NCBI GenBank assembly: GCA_029565595.1
Contig: JAKQNV010000175.1
Location: forward strand, 1 to 32,126
Direction: 5' to 3'
Length of the DNA stretch: 32,126 bases
From: Candidatus Cloacimonadota bacterium
GTDB taxonomy: Bacteria > Cloacimonadota > Cloacimonadia > Cloacimonadales > Cloacimonadaceae
The position numbers were made by a program, and so were the translations under genes. The notes beneath the pieces are model-generated. The model did no database searches, was not told the DNA's origin, and saw nothing but the letters and a program-made list of their open reading frames with translations. Positions 1 through 8,925 of this stretch are shown piece after piece (positions within the stretch are counted from its first letter, which is position 1; every line of letters starts with the position of its first letter).

Positions 1-1
1 C

Positions 2-412
2 AAGGTCCTTTCCGGCGGTATCGACGCCAACGGCCTGATCAAGCCGAAAAAGTTCTTCGGAGCAGCGCGTAACACTGAGGAATCCGGCTCGCTGACCATC
101 ATCGCCACCGCCCTGATCGACACCGGTTCCAAAATGGACCAGGTGATCTTCGAGGAATTCAAAGGCACCGGCAACATGGAATTGGTGCTCGACCGCAGCA
201 TTTCCGACATGCGCCTCTACCCCGCCATCGACCTTGTGAAAAGCGGAACCCGCCGCGAAGAGCTGCTGCTCACCAAAAACGAGATCAACCGCATGTACGT
301 GCTGCGCAAATACCTGAAGACCATCAGCCCCATCCAGGGGATCGAGACCCTGCGCAAAAAAATGCAGGCTACCGAGACCAACACCGAACTCCTCAACTCC
401 ATGAGCAACTGA
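2..412 (+). CDS. rho: Transcription termination factor Rho, C-terminal part (5' truncated by window)
   Basis: Open frame from base 2: [65 protein letters not shown]..., characteristic Rho C-terminal sequence. Confidence 0.96.
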   Translation, partial: KVLSGGIDANGLIKPKKFFGAARNTEESGSLTIIATALIDTGSKMDQVIFEEFKGTGNMELVLDRSISDMRLYPAIDLVKSGTRREELLLTKNEINRMYVLRKYLKTISPIQGIETLRKKMQATETNTELLNSMSN

Positions 413-446
413 GATCCCGAGCTCTGCGCGCCCCAAAGGTCGGTTA

Positions 447-1559
447 ATGCGCCGGATCCTGTCCCTTTTGCTGCTGCTCACGGCCCTGGCCGCCTATCCC
501 TGCCGCTCCGGCGCCGCCGCGCTGGGCAAGGAATTTTCCATCCTGGAAGAACTGTATAAAAGCGGTGATCTGGACACCCTGGCCGATCAGCTCTTCAAAA
601 CCAAGCCCCAAAACGACGAGGAACGCGCTTTGCAGGCCTATCTGGAGGCCATGCTCAAGGATAAGAGCTCCGAATCCGTGCCCCTGCTCGAACAAGCCGC
701 CGAACGCTATCCCAACGCGCTTTACGGGCAACTTGCCCTGCTCGAGCGCGCCAAAGTGTTTGTCCTGGAACGTAAAACGGCGGAAGCCAAAGCCTTGCTG
801 CAAAAGATCAACTCACCGGCGGTTCTGGAAAGATTCTACTGGCTCGCGGTCTGCGCGGACGTCCTGGACGACTCCGCCGCCGCGCTTTCCCACGCCGAAA
901 ATTATCTCCGCCTCGCTCCCCAAGGCAAGTTTTTGGAAGAGGCAAATTACCTGATCGCACGGGCCTATCAGCAACAGGGCAAATACCAGAGCGCCATTTC
1001 CACATTGAACAAGCTTGCCGTGCTGGAAGGCTATCCCCGCAACGAGCAGTATTTCCGCTATCTGTCGGGCAACCTGCAAACCCTGGCCGGCCATCCCGCC
1101 GACGCTTTGGAGCAGTACCGGCTCGGTTTCGAACTTAACCGCAATTCGCAACTCGGCTTGCAGATCGAGGACCAACTCCACGAACTCAAAGGAAAATATC
1201 CCTCCAGCGTGGATCTCGGATTCCTTTATCCCTACGGCGCGTTGGACATCCCTGTTCCTTCGGACACCCTGCGCCCGGATACGACCCAGGTGGTCGACAC
1301 CGGTCCCGTCAAGCTCGGCGCCAAGCCCGCCGGAGGCTATTTCGTGCAGGCTGGTCGTTTTGGGGTGGAAGCCAACGCCAACCAGCTGGCCTTCGACATC
1401 CGCCGCTTGAAATATACGGCCAATTACTACGAGGACAAGGCTAACAAAAACACGCCCTGGGTGGTGGTCAGCGGTCCGTATCCCTCCAAGGCCGAGGCCG
1501 ACGGAGTGCGCCAAACCCTCGTTGGCAAAGGCATCGATTGCTTCATCACCCGCTTCTGA
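447..1559 (+). CDS. Exported TPR-like protein with C-terminal SPOR domain
   Basis: N-terminal signal-like hydrophobic segment, helical-repeat middle, C-terminal GGYFVQAGRFGVEANANQLAFDIRR...WVVVSGPYPSKAEADGVRQTLVGKGIDCFITRF resembles SPOR. Confidence 0.8.
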   Translation: MRRILSLLLLLTALAAYPCRSGAAALGKEFSILEELYKSGDLDTLADQLFKTKPQNDEERALQAYLEAMLKDKSSESVPLLEQAAERYPNALYGQLALLERAKVFVLERKTAEAKALLQKINSPAVLERFYWLAVCADVLDDSAAALSHAENYLRLAPQGKFLEEANYLIARAYQQQGKYQSAISTLNKLAVLEGYPRNEQYFRYLSGNLQTLAGHPADALEQYRLGFELNRNSQLGLQIEDQLHELKGKYPSSVDLGFLYPYGALDIPVPSDTLRPDTTQVVDTGPVKLGAKPAGGYFVQAGRFGVEANANQLAFDIRRLKYTANYYEDKANKNTPWVVVSGPYPSKAEADGVRQTLVGKGIDCFITRF

Positions 1560-1566
1560 AGGCCGG

Positions 1567-4194
1567 ATGAATCTGCCTCCCCCCTCCAAACTGACCCCCA
1601 TGCTCAAACAACTGCGGGAGGTCAAAGAAGCCCATCCCGACAAGCTTATCCTCTTCCGCATGGGCGATTTTTACGAAACTTTTTTCGAGGACGCCCACAC
1701 TGCCTCACGCATCCTGGGGATCACCCTCACCTCGCGCGACAAGAGCAGCGAGGATCCCGTTCCCCTGGCCGGTTTTCCCTACCACGCGCTGGACAACTAT
1801 CTCGATAAACTGATCAAGGCCGGGCTCAAGGTTGCCATCTGCGAGCAGGTGGAAGATCCCAAGAAGGCCGTTGGGCTCGTTAAACGTGAAGTGGTGGAGA
1901 TCATCACCCCGGGCACCGTGCTCGACCACGCGCTCATCGACGGCAGCGCCAACAACTTTCTTTCCGCTCTCTATTACGAGGACGAGAAACGCAAGCTGGG
2001 CCTGGCCAGCCTCGACCTCTCCACCGGGGAATTCAGCTTCACGGAACTTTCTCCGGCCGATCTGCCCAACGAACTTTTACGCCTGAAGCCTTCGGAAATA
2101 ATCTTGGACGGCAGCGCTTCCGAAGCCTATGTGAAAGGCCTCCGGCTGGAATACTCGCCCACGCTGACCATCTTCGACAGCTGGCAGTTCAAGCCCTCCG
2201 AGGCCGCCTCCGTGCTGAAAAAGCACTTCCAGGTCCATTCGCTGGAGGCTTTCGGCGCACAGGGCAAACAGCTGGGCGCAACCGCCGCCGGCGCCGCCCT
2301 GGCCTACGTCCAGACACTTTACCAGGTTCCGCTCAGCCACATCGCCTCGCTGCGCTACTACTCGCTGGAATCATTCATGCAACTGGACGAGATCAGCCGC
2401 CGCAACCTCGAGCTCACGCGCTCCCTGCGCTACGGCGACCGTCACGGCTCCTTGCTCTTCGTGCTCGACCAAACGCAGACTCCGATGGGCTCGCGCCTGA
2501 TCCAGAACTGGCTCCTGCATCCGCTTCTGGATCCTGATGCCATTCGCGGACGGCAGGACACGCTCAAGGCTTTTCTTTCCAACACAGCTTATTTAAAGGA
2601 TGTCCGCAGCTGCCTGCGCGAGATCGGCGACATGGCCCGCCTGGTCTCCAAACTCGGCGCCCTGCGCATCAATCCCCGCGAACTTTTGGCCCTGCGGTCT
2701 TACCTGCTTTCCGTGAACGAACTCCGCGAGCGGCTCCTCGCTTTCCGGCATCCGCTGATCAACGCCTTCACCGTCATGCTCCAGGATTTCGAAGAAATCG
2801 CTGCCACCATAGAAAAGGCCTTGCGTCTCCAGCCGCCTGTCGCCATCACCGAAGGCGGGATTTTCAACCAGAGTTGGAATTCAGACCTCGACGAACTGCT
2901 GGAGATCATCCACGACGGCAAATCCTGGATCGCGCGGCTGGAAGAAGACGAACGCCGCAAGACAGGCATTTCCACCCTCAAGGTTGGCTACAACCGCGTT
3001 TTTGGCTATTACATCGAGGTCAGCGCCGGCCAGAAATCAAAAGTCCCGGATTACTACACCGCGAAGCAGACACTGGTCAATTCGGAGCGCTACATCTCGC
3101 CCCGGCTCAAGGAATTTGAGGCCAAAGTGCTCAGTTCCGAGGAAAAGATCAAAAACCTCGAAAACGAACTTTACAAAGAGCTGCGCCAATCGCTGGCCGC
3201 CAACTTGGAAAAACTCCAAACCCTCGGCGAGACTGTCGCCCTCGTGGACGTCCATTCCACCCTCGCCTGGCTGGCCTGGCAAAACAACTACTGCTGCCCG
3301 GAATTCTCCTCCGGCCGGGCTTTAACCATCGTCAACGGCCGCCATCCCGTCATCGAAAAACTCATCGAGGACAGCGCCTTTATCCCCAACGACACCGAGC
3401 TCGATTATCCGGAGACCTCGATCGCCATCATCACCGGGCCGAACATGGCCGGAAAATCCACCTACCTGCGCCAGATCGGGCTGCTGGCGATCATGGCCCA
3501 GATCGGCAGCTACGTCCCCGCCGACAAACTCGTGATGCCGATCTTTGACCGAGTCTTCACGCGCGTCGGCGCTTCTGACAACCTCGCCCAGGGTCAGAGC
3601 ACCTTCCTCGTGGAAATGATCGAAACGGCGAACATCCTCCACACTGCCACGGAAAATTCGCTCATTTTATTGGACGAGATCGGCCGCGGCACTTCCACTT
3701 TCGACGGACTCAGCCTGGCTTGGGCGATCATCGAATACATCCAGAAATACAAGCACGCCCTCACCCTCTTTGCCACTCACTACCACGAACTTACGGAGCT
3801 GGAGAACATCTATCCCGACATCCGCAACTACAACGTGCTGGTCAAGGAATTCAACGACCAGATGATCTTTCTGCGCAAGATCGAACGCGGCGGCGCCGAC
3901 CAAAGTTACGGGATCCAGGTCGCCCGCCTGGCCGGCATCCCGGACCGCGTCATCCGCCGGGCCAAAGAGATCCTCAAAAACCTCGAGGAACACGAGATCT
4001 CCCCGCAAGGCCTCACCGCCTCCATTCGCCGCAAACTCAGCCAGACCACGCCCCAACTCGAACTTTTCGAAGTCCTCGCCGGGCGGGCGGACGAACTGGA
4101 TCCCATCATCACCGAGATCAAGGATCTCGACCTCGATTCCCTCACCCCCATCGAAGCCTGGCAAAAATTAAAGGAACTTCAAGAACGCCTATGA
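1567..4194 (+). CDS. mutS: DNA mismatch repair protein MutS
   Basis: MLKQLREVKEAHPDKLILFRMGDFYETFFEDA, Walker A TGPNMAGKSTYLRQ, LLDEIGRGTSTFDG, FATHYHELTELE. Start placed at 1567 (MNLPPPSKLTPMLKQ) rather than the ORF-track 1522 to avoid most of the overlap with the upstream gene. Confidence 0.97.
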   Translation: MNLPPPSKLTPMLKQLREVKEAHPDKLILFRMGDFYETFFEDAHTASRILGITLTSRDKSSEDPVPLAGFPYHALDNYLDKLIKAGLKVAICEQVEDPKKAVGLVKREVVEIITPGTVLDHALIDGSANNFLSALYYEDEKRKLGLASLDLSTGEFSFTELSPADLPNELLRLKPSEIILDGSASEAYVKGLRLEYSPTLTIFDSWQFKPSEAASVLKKHFQVHSLEAFGAQGKQLGATAAGAALAYVQTLYQVPLSHIASLRYYSLESFMQLDEISRRNLELTRSLRYGDRHGSLLFVLDQTQTPMGSRLIQNWLLHPLLDPDAIRGRQDTLKAFLSNTAYLKDVRSCLREIGDMARLVSKLGALRINPRELLALRSYLLSVNELRERLLAFRHPLINAFTVMLQDFEEIAATIEKALRLQPPVAITEGGIFNQSWNSDLDELLEIIHDGKSWIARLEEDERRKTGISTLKVGYNRVFGYYIEVSAGQKSKVPDYYTAKQTLVNSERYISPRLKEFEAKVLSSEEKIKNLENELYKELRQSLAANLEKLQTLGETVALVDVHSTLAWLAWQNNYCCPEFSSGRALTIVNGRHPVIEKLIEDSAFIPNDTELDYPETSIAIITGPNMAGKSTYLRQIGLLAIMAQIGSYVPADKLVMPIFDRVFTRVGASDNLAQGQSTFLVEMIETANILHTATENSLILLDEIGRGTSTFDGLSLAWAIIEYIQKYKHALTLFATHYHELTELENIYPDIRNYNVLVKEFNDQMIFLRKIERGGADQSYGIQVARLAGIPDRVIRRAKEILKNLEEHEISPQGLTASIRRKLSQTTPQLELFEVLAGRADELDPIITEIKDLDLDSLTPIEAWQKLKELQERL

Positions 4195-5894
4195 AACGGT
4201 TTCCCGCCCTCCTTGTCCCCGTGGCACTGGCAGCCCTGCTTTTGGGCGCCTGCGCCGTGAACACCAAAGACATAGCCGGCCGCATCAACGGCCAACCCAT
4301 CGAATACGCCGCCTGGATGGATTCCTACCGCGCCCATTACAACAATTTCCAAATCCTGAACAACCGCGTCCCCGATTCCGAGGAAAAAGAACTGATAAAA
4401 AACCAGACCTGGCAAGACGCGGCCAAGGGCGTGATCCTCAAGTCGCGCTTTGAGAAATGCGGTATCACGGTCACTGCGCAGGAAACGGTGGACACACTCA
4501 AAAACAACGTTCCCGCCTACATCCTCAGTTCGCCGCTCTTCCAATCCCAACAAGGTTTTGACCGCCAGAAATACCTGCAGTCCCTCGAATACGACACACC
4601 GGAAAACCTTGCCCCGCTGCGCCAGCAATACCGCGATTTCACCATCCCCATCCTGAAACTCAGGCAGATCCTGCCCGCTGCGGAGCTGCTCAATGCCCAG
4701 GAACGCAAACTTACCGCCCGGATCCTGCGCAGCCGCGCGGACATCCAATGGATCGCCATCGACCCCGCAGCCCTGGATCCCATTATCAGCGACGAAGAGG
4801 TGCAGGTCCGCTACACCAAGGACATCGACCTCTACAAGATTGATCCCTATTACAGTTTGGATTGGGTGGCCTGGCCGGTCAAGCCTTCCCAGGATGACAT
4901 CGCTGACGCGCAAGCCCTCGCCGATTCGCTTTACGCAGATCTCACCAGGGGAACAGATCCGCAGGAAGCCCTGGCCAAGCACCGTGCCGCCGCCACCGGT
5001 TTGCTCTGGAAGAATTCCGGCTGGCTGCGCAACCTCGACCTAGATCCCGCGATCTACGCCCTCCTGGCGCAAATGGAAGATGGCGCTATTGCGGCGCCCG
5101 TGGCCGATTCCGAGGGCTTCACCATTTACCAGCTCGAGCAACGGACCAAAAGCATGAGCATCTTCAACACCCTACGCGTGCCTTTCCTACCGTCGCAGAA
5201 GAGCATTGACCGCGAGCGTCCCGCCGCCCAAAGGATCTCCTCCCTGGCCACAACCCTAGGGCTTTCCGGCGCCGCGAGCGAACTCGATCTCACACAACGC
5301 TCCACAGGCAAGATACCTGCCGCTTACGACTGGCTCGACGACCCCGCAGTGATCAAGGAGATCAAACTGCAATTGGGCGGGAAACTCAAGCCTGGCCAGA
5401 CTTTCGGCCCTGTCTATTCCCCGCGGTTGAGTTCCTGGTTTGTCTTTGAAGTACAGGAAAACGCCCTCGACAGCGTGAAATCCCTGGCTGAAGTTGCCGA
5501 CGAAGTCCGCGCCCAATTGGCAAAAGAAAAGCGCCTGGCCATGTCCCAAAACCTGGCCGAACAGATCCTCGCCGGACAGATCCCGCAATCCGGAACCGTC
5601 CAGACTCTGCACGTAGCCGATATGACGACAGATTCGAGTTTGGGCGGACAGCCCGCGGGCGATCTTTTTTACCACGTGATGCGCGCCCACTACAGGCAGG
5701 AAAAGCCTGCCTCCTTTGAGCACGCGGGCCTGCTCTGGATCCCCCGCGTCAATTCCGTGACCGACGACAAATCACGCCAGCCTTCCGCTGCCGAGATCGA
5801 AGCCCTCTTCACCCGCAACCTTGCTCCCGATTGGTTCGATACCTGGATGGCAAGTCAGATCTCTTCCGCCCGGGTTGTCATCTACCAGCAATAA
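4191..5894 (+). CDS. SurA/PpiD-like periplasmic peptidyl-prolyl isomerase family lipoprotein
   Basis: ATGA overlap with the mutS stop; lipobox-like MKRFPALLVPVALAALLLGACAVN; IAGRINGQPIEYAAWMDSYRA like a SurA N-domain. The ORF-track start (3720) lies inside mutS and is rejected. Confidence 0.75.
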   Translation: MKRFPALLVPVALAALLLGACAVNTKDIAGRINGQPIEYAAWMDSYRAHYNNFQILNNRVPDSEEKELIKNQTWQDAAKGVILKSRFEKCGITVTAQETVDTLKNNVPAYILSSPLFQSQQGFDRQKYLQSLEYDTPENLAPLRQQYRDFTIPILKLRQILPAAELLNAQERKLTARILRSRADIQWIAIDPAALDPIISDEEVQVRYTKDIDLYKIDPYYSLDWVAWPVKPSQDDIADAQALADSLYADLTRGTDPQEALAKHRAAATGLLWKNSGWLRNLDLDPAIYALLAQMEDGAIAAPVADSEGFTIYQLEQRTKSMSIFNTLRVPFLPSQKSIDRERPAAQRISSLATTLGLSGAASELDLTQRSTGKIPAAYDWLDDPAVIKEIKLQLGGKLKPGQTFGPVYSPRLSSWFVFEVQENALDSVKSLAEVADEVRAQLAKEKRLAMSQNLAEQILAGQIPQSGTVQTLHVADMTTDSSLGGQPAGDLFYHVMRAHYRQEKPASFEHAGLLWIPRVNSVTDDKSRQPSAAEIEALFTRNLAPDWFDTWMASQISSARVVIYQQ

Positions 5895-5903
5895 AAGATT
5901 TTC

Positions 5904-5950
5904 AAAAAAGAGAACGCAGATTTTTGGGAAAAGGGGGATCGAGAGGATTT
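5904..5950 (+). repeat. Intergenic repeat copy 1 (AAAAAAGAGAACGCAGATTT...GGGAAAAGGGGGATCGAGAGGATTT)
   Basis: Near match by eye to the reverse complement of 6120-6166 and to 29476-29522. Confidence 0.7.
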
Positions 5951-6119
5951 GATAGTTGATTTAGATAGGTCGGAGATAGCTGGGGAATGCTGAAAAAAGC
6001 TAGTATGATATACACTGAGGCATAAAGGCACAGAGAAAAGTTTCTAATCCAAAAACCTGTGTTAATTGACATCAAGCCATCTACTTTTTTTTGCAAGATA
6101 TGCTTGAAAGTCCTTTTCT

Positions 6120-6166
6120 AAATCCTATAAATCACCTTTTCCCACTAAATCTGCGTTCTCTTTTTT
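6120..6166 (-). repeat. Intergenic repeat copy 2 (inverted relative to copy 1)
   Basis: Reverse complement AAAAAAGAGAACGCAGATTTAGTGGGAAAAGGTGATTTATAGGATTT aligns to copy 1. Confidence 0.7.
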
Positions 6167-6170
6167 CCCT

Positions 6171-6563
6171 TTACAGCTCTCGCTTCACTTCTTCCTCGGA
6201 ATGGCCGATCTTGCCTTTCTCCCCCATGAAATGGGCCAAGAAGAACAGCGCCACGCCGATAAGCAGCGGCAGGATAAACGCCAGGAAATCTACCCAGAAG
6301 AATTTCCTGAAGAACACGGCGAGTAGGATGATAATGAAGAGAGTAAGGGCGCCGAACACAGCTCCCGCGATCAAAGGGCGCTTCCAGGTCAGGATCAGCG
6401 CCAGCAGGACCACGAGCACGGGGATGTTGTGCATTAAAAAGCCAAGCAGCTGCTGACCGAGGGGCGCATCTCCCTCAAAGACATCGAAGGAAAAGAGAGC
6501 AGCAAACAGACAGACCAGGATAACCAAGGTACGCGGGATCCAAATGAACCAAGGCAATTTCAT
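6171..6563 (-). CDS. Small multi-pass membrane protein of unknown function
   Basis: Four hydrophobic segments; strong upstream SD (AAAGGAGG just before the start on the minus strand). Confidence 0.7.
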   Translation of the reverse strand: MKLPWFIWIPRTLVILVCLFAALFSFDVFEGDAPLGQQLLGFLMHNIPVLVVLLALILTWKRPLIAGAVFGALTLFIIILLAVFFRKFFWVDFLAFILPLLIGVALFFLAHFMGEKGKIGHSEEEVKREL

Positions 6564-6627
6564 CGTTGCCTCCTTTGATACTTTATTATTGCGCTTCTAC
6601 CAAAATTCACATTTGATAAAGCTGGGA

Positions 6628-8277
6628 TTATTCTTTTAGAGCAGTTACACGATAGAATCTTGTGTCACGCCCAACTACTGCATTAAGGTGGATGTAGGCG
6701 GTGGAATCAGTCTGGCCAAGATAATCGAAGGGACCTTCCGGATTACCGCTGGCATCGCTGAAGACTTGATATGCTTCCGGAATAAGCGGTTGGCCCCCAG
6801 TATCGACTGTGACAGGATCCCAAGTCAGCAAAACGTTATTTCCTATTACCGAGATAGCCAGGTTGGCTGGGCTCTGGGGGCGGAAACCGAGCCGGGCAAT
6901 GAAAACATCGGAGGAAGTTACCGTGGAAGTCAGGTTGTGGGAACCGAAACAGGCCGTTCCATTGAACCAGCCCACGGCGAAGCAATTCCCGGCCCCGTCA
7001 TTGGCAATGGCGTTTGCTTCCAGTGGACCGCTATAATAATCCCCAGTCACAGCGCAGACTGCCCAGGACCAATTTCCTGAGGAATCGAGTCTGGCGGCAT
7101 ATATAGCCGATAAATTGGGTCCGGGGTCAAGCAAACTTGAACCAAAATCCGCCGGTCCCTGAAAGTTACCGGTGATATAACAATTTCCAGCGCCATCGAC
7201 GCTGAGGCCGTTTCCGCGGTCTTCGCCAGTACCTCCCGCCCGACGCGCCCAAAGCCAGTTTCCGTTAGTGTCTAGTTTAGCAATAAAAGCGTCAGTGGTA
7301 TAATCGGGAGAATACAGGTTATAAGGCCCGAAATCGGCCAGTGAAACAAAATCCCCTGTTACATATACATTTGCAGCAGAATCGAGCCCAATGCCCTTTC
7401 CGGAATCGTTGTACTCCGAATCCCCCAATCCTCCAGCCCGGACCGCCCACAGCCAATTACCATTGGTGTCTGTCTTGGCGACAAATAAATCTTGATATTC
7501 AGGATCATTACTGTAGAGATATAACATCGGTCCATTATCTGGGGTGGGCCAAAAACTGGCTGCACCCCTGAAATCGCCTGTGAGGTAACAGTTTCCGCCC
7601 GCATCAGCGATGATGGCGTTGCCCAGAGAATTCTCGCAAGTTCCTCCTGAAGCCCAGATCCAGCTTCCGTTCAGGTCAAGCTTTGCCACAAAGATTCCTC
7701 TGTTGTTGAGGGGATGAGTCCCGAAAACCGTCATATTATCATTAGATCCGGTCACAAAGCAGCCATTGCCCATGACTGCTATGGATTTGCCCCAATTCCA
7801 GCCATTCCCGCCTGCCCAGGACGCCCAAAGCCAGTTTCCGGAAGGATCAAGCTTAGCCACAAAGATATTGGTGCTATATTGATATGTGGCAGGCAAGGCA
7901 TAACTGCCAAAATTGGGAGTACCAGAATACCTGCCGGTGATGTAAACTTGTCCGTTAATGTCAAGAGCGATCCCACAGCCCCAGTCCTGGCCTTCGCCGC
8001 CAGCCTGCCTAGCCCAAAGGCAGTTTCCGGAGCGGTCGAACTTGGCAACGAAAACGTCTTGGAAGCCCAGGCACTGGAACGATGATGAGCCAAAAACGGC
8101 TGTATTCTCAAAAAAACCTGTAACGTATTGGTTGCCTTGGCCGTCAACGACAGTGGATAAGGCAGTCTCGTAACCAGCTCCGCCCGACTGATTTACCCAA
8201 AGCCATTCCGGGACCGCCTGGGCAAATATCGCTGACGATAACATTAGGAAAACCAAGAATATAAACTGGCGCGTCAT
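6628..8277 (-). CDS. Secreted SBBP (beta-propeller) repeat protein with C-terminal Fn3-like domain
   Basis: Signal peptide MTRQFIFLVFLMLSSAIFAQA; about seven repeats of the type FVAKLDxxGNWLWAxxAGG...G.NCYITG.F.G.A.FG; C-terminal SPANLAISVIGNNVLLTWDPV...YRVTALKE; SD GGGAGG. Confidence 0.88.
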   Translation of the reverse strand: MTRQFIFLVFLMLSSAIFAQAVPEWLWVNQSGGAGYETALSTVVDGQGNQYVTGFFENTAVFGSSSFQCLGFQDVFVAKFDRSGNCLWARQAGGEGQDWGCGIALDINGQVYITGRYSGTPNFGSYALPATYQYSTNIFVAKLDPSGNWLWASWAGGNGWNWGKSIAVMGNGCFVTGSNDNMTVFGTHPLNNRGIFVAKLDLNGSWIWASGGTCENSLGNAIIADAGGNCYLTGDFRGAASFWPTPDNGPMLYLYSNDPEYQDLFVAKTDTNGNWLWAVRAGGLGDSEYNDSGKGIGLDSAANVYVTGDFVSLADFGPYNLYSPDYTTDAFIAKLDTNGNWLWARRAGGTGEDRGNGLSVDGAGNCYITGNFQGPADFGSSLLDPGPNLSAIYAARLDSSGNWSWAVCAVTGDYYSGPLEANAIANDGAGNCFAVGWFNGTACFGSHNLTSTVTSSDVFIARLGFRPQSPANLAISVIGNNVLLTWDPVTVDTGGQPLIPEAYQVFSDASGNPEGPFDYLGQTDSTAYIHLNAVVGRDTRFYRVTALKE

Positions 8278-8810
8278 TATTAACCTCCCGTGATTACCTT
8301 TACAAATTCATCATGTTTGACCGGCTTTTTCTGCCAGACAGGGATCGAATATGGCAATAACATAAATCAATTCTCCTATGTCAGGATTTGAATGTTGTAA
8401 ATATCTGTCAAGATTAAAATGAACTTGAGCGAATAAGAATGTTAATAACATAAATAAACTGGAATGTGTTTCGCCATATCTAAAGTGCGCTGATTATCAG
8501 AAAAAAAGAGGATTGCGAGGTTGGTGAAAGCAATTCCTGCTAGAGGAAAAAACGCTGATCTACGTAGTAAGTCAGGTGTTGAGATTCAGATTGGCAGAAT
8601 GACGTCTGGGAATCCAATCTTCCTGACACTGGGATATTAGATCGGTGGATTCATGTATCCCGTCCCTAGGAGATTATGTCAGATCCTGTTGCAGGTGTTG
8701 TATTTCAATCAACTCGCAAGGCAGTGGTTTATTCCTCAGAGCCAACTCGCGATTAAACCAAATCGTTCATTATTGAGTTCATAATATCTTACAAAATTGC
8801 GAGATAAAAC

Positions 8811-8841
8811 TTGACATATATTTTACTCTTCAGTTTATGGT
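8811..8841 (+). promoter_or_regulatory. Possible promoter upstream of the SUMF1-domain gene
   Basis: TTGACA (8811-8816) and TATGGT (8836-8841), 19-nt spacing; oriented toward ATG 8926. Confidence 0.3.
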
Positions 8842-8925
8842 AGATGTGTATTCAGTGATCCCCCACATGAGGGATGAATAAAGAAACACCTAAAGTATAA
8901 CAATCTATAATAAAGGGAGGATAAA

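Noticed and set aside
813-1661. 282-aa minus-strand ORF
   Set aside because: Antisense to the SPOR-domain gene and mutS start; low-plausibility composition.
3720-4190. N-terminal 157 residues of the ORF ending at 5894
   Set aside because: Lies inside mutS in another frame, Arg/Pro/His-rich; the lipoprotein signal begins at 4191.
8355-8459. 13-bp direct repeat AATAACATAAAT at about 8356 and 8444
   Set aside because: Short and AT-rich; may be chance in a low-GC intergenic region.
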